A stretch of DNA of 5,794 bases, taken from an uncultured Eubacteriales bacterium (GTDB lineage: Bacteria; Bacillota_I; Bacilli_A; RF39; UBA660). The translations under genes and the position numbers were made by a program. Below the pieces are notes generated by a model that saw only the letters and a list, made by a program, of their open reading frames with translations, was not told the DNA's origin and did no database searches. Each line of letters begins with the position of its first letter. Positions within the stretch are counted from its first letter, which is position 1. Where the stretch lies: assembly GCA_900321795.1 (NCBI GenBank), contig ONXO01000074.1, positions 1 through 5,794 of the forward strand, read 5' to 3'. Shown piece after piece: positions 4,648-5,794 of this stretch.

Positions 4648-5598
4648 ATGTTAAGATTTGAAAAACCAAACTATAAAGTTGTTGAATATGATGAAAATAA
4701 CTTTTATGGACAATTTGTATTAGAACCTCTAGAAAGAGGATTTGGAACAACACTAGGAAATGCATTAAGAAGAACTATGCTATCTAGCTTGCCAGGAAGT
4801 GCTGTAAAATCAATAAAAATCGAAGGAGTACTTCACGAATTTCAAAAAATAGATGGAGTAGTAGAAGATGTAACTGAAATAGTTTTAAATATGAAAAAAT
4901 TAGTAGTTAAAAACTATTCAGAAGGAGACAAAAAGCTTCACTTAAAAGCTGACAAAGAAGGTGTTGTAACAGCTGCTGATATAGAACAAGATGCTGATGT
5001 TGAAATAATCAACAAAGATTTAGTAATAGCAACACTAGCAAAAGGTGGATCACTAGATATGGAAATAGTAGTATCTAATGGACGTGGGTATGTAGATGCT
5101 AAAACTAATAGAAAAGAAATGACTAATGCTGCTGTAGGTGTAATTCCTATTGACTCACTTTATAGCCCAATTGAAAGAATAAGTTATGAGGTATTACCAG
5201 CACGTGTAGGACAAAGTGAAAACTATGATAAACTAGTTATGAACGTTTATACAAATGGTTCTATATTACCACAAGAAGCTATTGCATTAGCAGCAAGAAT
5301 ATTAATGGAACATTTTGAATTATTAACAAAACTTAACAAAATAGCAGACTTAACAGGACTTTTATCAGATAAAGAAGAAGATCCAATTCAAAAAACTTTA
5401 GAAACACCAATAGAAGAACTTGATTTATCTGTAAGAGCATACAATTGCTTAAAAAGAGCAGGAAAACATACTCTAAGTGATTTAACAGCTATGAGTGAAA
5501 CAGAAATAATGAAGATAAGAAACTTAGGTAAAAAGTCATTAAAAGAAGTATTAGATAAAGTTAAAGATATGGGACTTAGATTCCGTGATGAAGATTAG
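4648..5598 (+). CDS. rpoA: DNA-directed RNA polymerase subunit alpha
   Basis: The 316-residue protein is full length (family about 310-330). The N-terminal domain (about 1-230) forms the alpha dimer that nucleates core assembly. It shows LEPLERGFGTTLGNALRR (25-42), LSSLPG, KIEGVLHEF (57-65), IPIDSLYSPIERISYEV (166-182), ARVGQSENYDKL (185-196) and TNGSILPQEAI (202-212). A linker of about 20 acidic residues (near 238-256) leads to the C-terminal domain. There the DNA-binding '265 determinant' is intact: Arg263, Asn266, Cys267, Leu268, Lys269, Asn292, Gly294, Lys296, Ser297 and Glu300, offset by two from E. coli numbering. Binding of UP elements and activator contacts are thus expected. The TAG stop lies inside the rplQ Shine-Dalgarno. 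Without rpsD in the unit, the E. coli style control of the alpha operon by S4 made in the same operon does not apply directly. Confidence 0.98.
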   Translation: MLRFEKPNYKVVEYDENNFYGQFVLEPLERGFGTTLGNALRRTMLSSLPGSAVKSIKIEGVLHEFQKIDGVVEDVTEIVLNMKKLVVKNYSEGDKKLHLKADKEGVVTAADIEQDADVEIINKDLVIATLAKGGSLDMEIVVSNGRGYVDAKTNRKEMTNAAVGVIPIDSLYSPIERISYEVLPARVGQSENYDKLVMNVYTNGSILPQEAIALAARILMEHFELLTKLNKIADLTGLLSDKEEDPIQKTLETPIEELDLSVRAYNCLKRAGKHTLSDLTAMSETEIMKIRNLGKKSLKEVLDKVKDMGLRFRDED

Positions 5599-5603
5599 GA
5601 GGT
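5597..5603 (+). promoter_or_regulatory. Shine-Dalgarno of rplQ overlapping the rpoA stop
   Basis: AGGAGGT begins within the TAG stop of rpoA (5596-5598) and ends five bases before the ATG at 5609. Confidence 0.85.
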
Positions 5604-5608
5604 AACTT

Positions 5609-5794
5609 ATGGCTTATAGAAAACTTAACAGAGATACTAAAGAAAGAAGAAGTATCCTATCTGGTTTAACAAAAACTGTTTTAACTAACGGTTCAGTAAA
5701 AACTACAGAAGAAAGAGCTAAAGAAGTAAGAAAATTTGTTGATAAAATGATTACTTATGGTAAAAAAGGTGACTTAGTTTCTAGAAGACAAGCA
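5609..5794 (+). CDS. rplQ: 50S ribosomal protein L17 (bL17), 5' part; runs off window
   Basis: The frame from ATG at 5609 stays open to the last base and gives 62 residues, about half of a protein usually 115-130 long. The L17 N-terminus is recognisable: MAYRKLNRDTKERRSIL, TNGSVKTTEERAKEVRKFVDKMIT (27-50) and GKKGDLVSRRQA at the window edge. L17 is a large-subunit protein near the peptide exit and the last gene of the alpha operon in most bacteria. The start is well supported by AGGAGGT five bases upstream, overlapping the rpoA stop. Confidence 0.97.
   Translation, partial: MAYRKLNRDTKERRSILSGLTKTVLTNGSVKTTEERAKEVRKFVDKMITYGKKGDLVSRRQA

Overview
The window is one continuous block of translation, secretion and transcription genes, all on the + strand and packed end to end. 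The order is rpsE (3' part) - rplO - secY - adk - map - infA - rpmJ - rpsM - rpsK - rpoA - rplQ (5' part). This is the distal half of the bacterial spc operon joined to the alpha operon. Gaps between genes run from an 8-nt overlap to 19 nt. I see no internal terminator, promoter, RNA gene, mobile element or CRISPR, and no stretch over 300 bases lacks a gene. Both ends of the window cut genes.

The DNA is AT-rich (about a third G+C by eye), Arg is mostly AGA, and Shine-Dalgarno sites are strong (AGGAGG, GAGGTGAT). The proteins look Bacillota-like: the adenylate kinase lid has four zinc-binding Cys, L36 has the C/C/C/H ribbon, and S13 has a TYIYGIG motif. Trp is always TGG and map ends in TGA, so the standard bacterial code (table 11) applies and the organism is not a Mycoplasma-type code user. 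Three genes often found in this cluster are missing: rpmD (uL30) between rpsE and rplO, a KOW-domain gene between map and infA, and rpsD (uS4) between rpsK and rpoA. Absence of rpsD here is usual for Bacilli. From memory, absence of rpmD as well matches the order in Mollicutes such as Mycoplasma genitalium. My best guess is a low-GC Bacillota near Erysipelotrichia/Mollicutes with the standard code. Clostridia, or a lineage such as CPR that lacks uL30, cannot be excluded from sequence reading alone.

The genes work as a growth module. They supply ribosomal proteins of both subunits (S5, L15, L36, S13, S11, L17), the translocon core SecY, an adenylate kinase, methionine aminopeptidase, initiation factor IF-1 and the RNA polymerase alpha subunit. 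Stop codons often share bases with the next gene's start or Shine-Dalgarno site (TAATG, TAG inside AGGAGG), which implies translational coupling.

The least ordinary place is the secY-adk junction (about 2080-2160). The adk Shine-Dalgarno is written in the last two secY codons. It has a perfect 8-base complement inside the adk P-loop codons, and a second stem lies outside it, so adk could be shut off unless secY is being translated. The P-loop there is also abnormal (Ala for Gly at positions 7 and 10), and Ala replaces the usual Thr at position 31.
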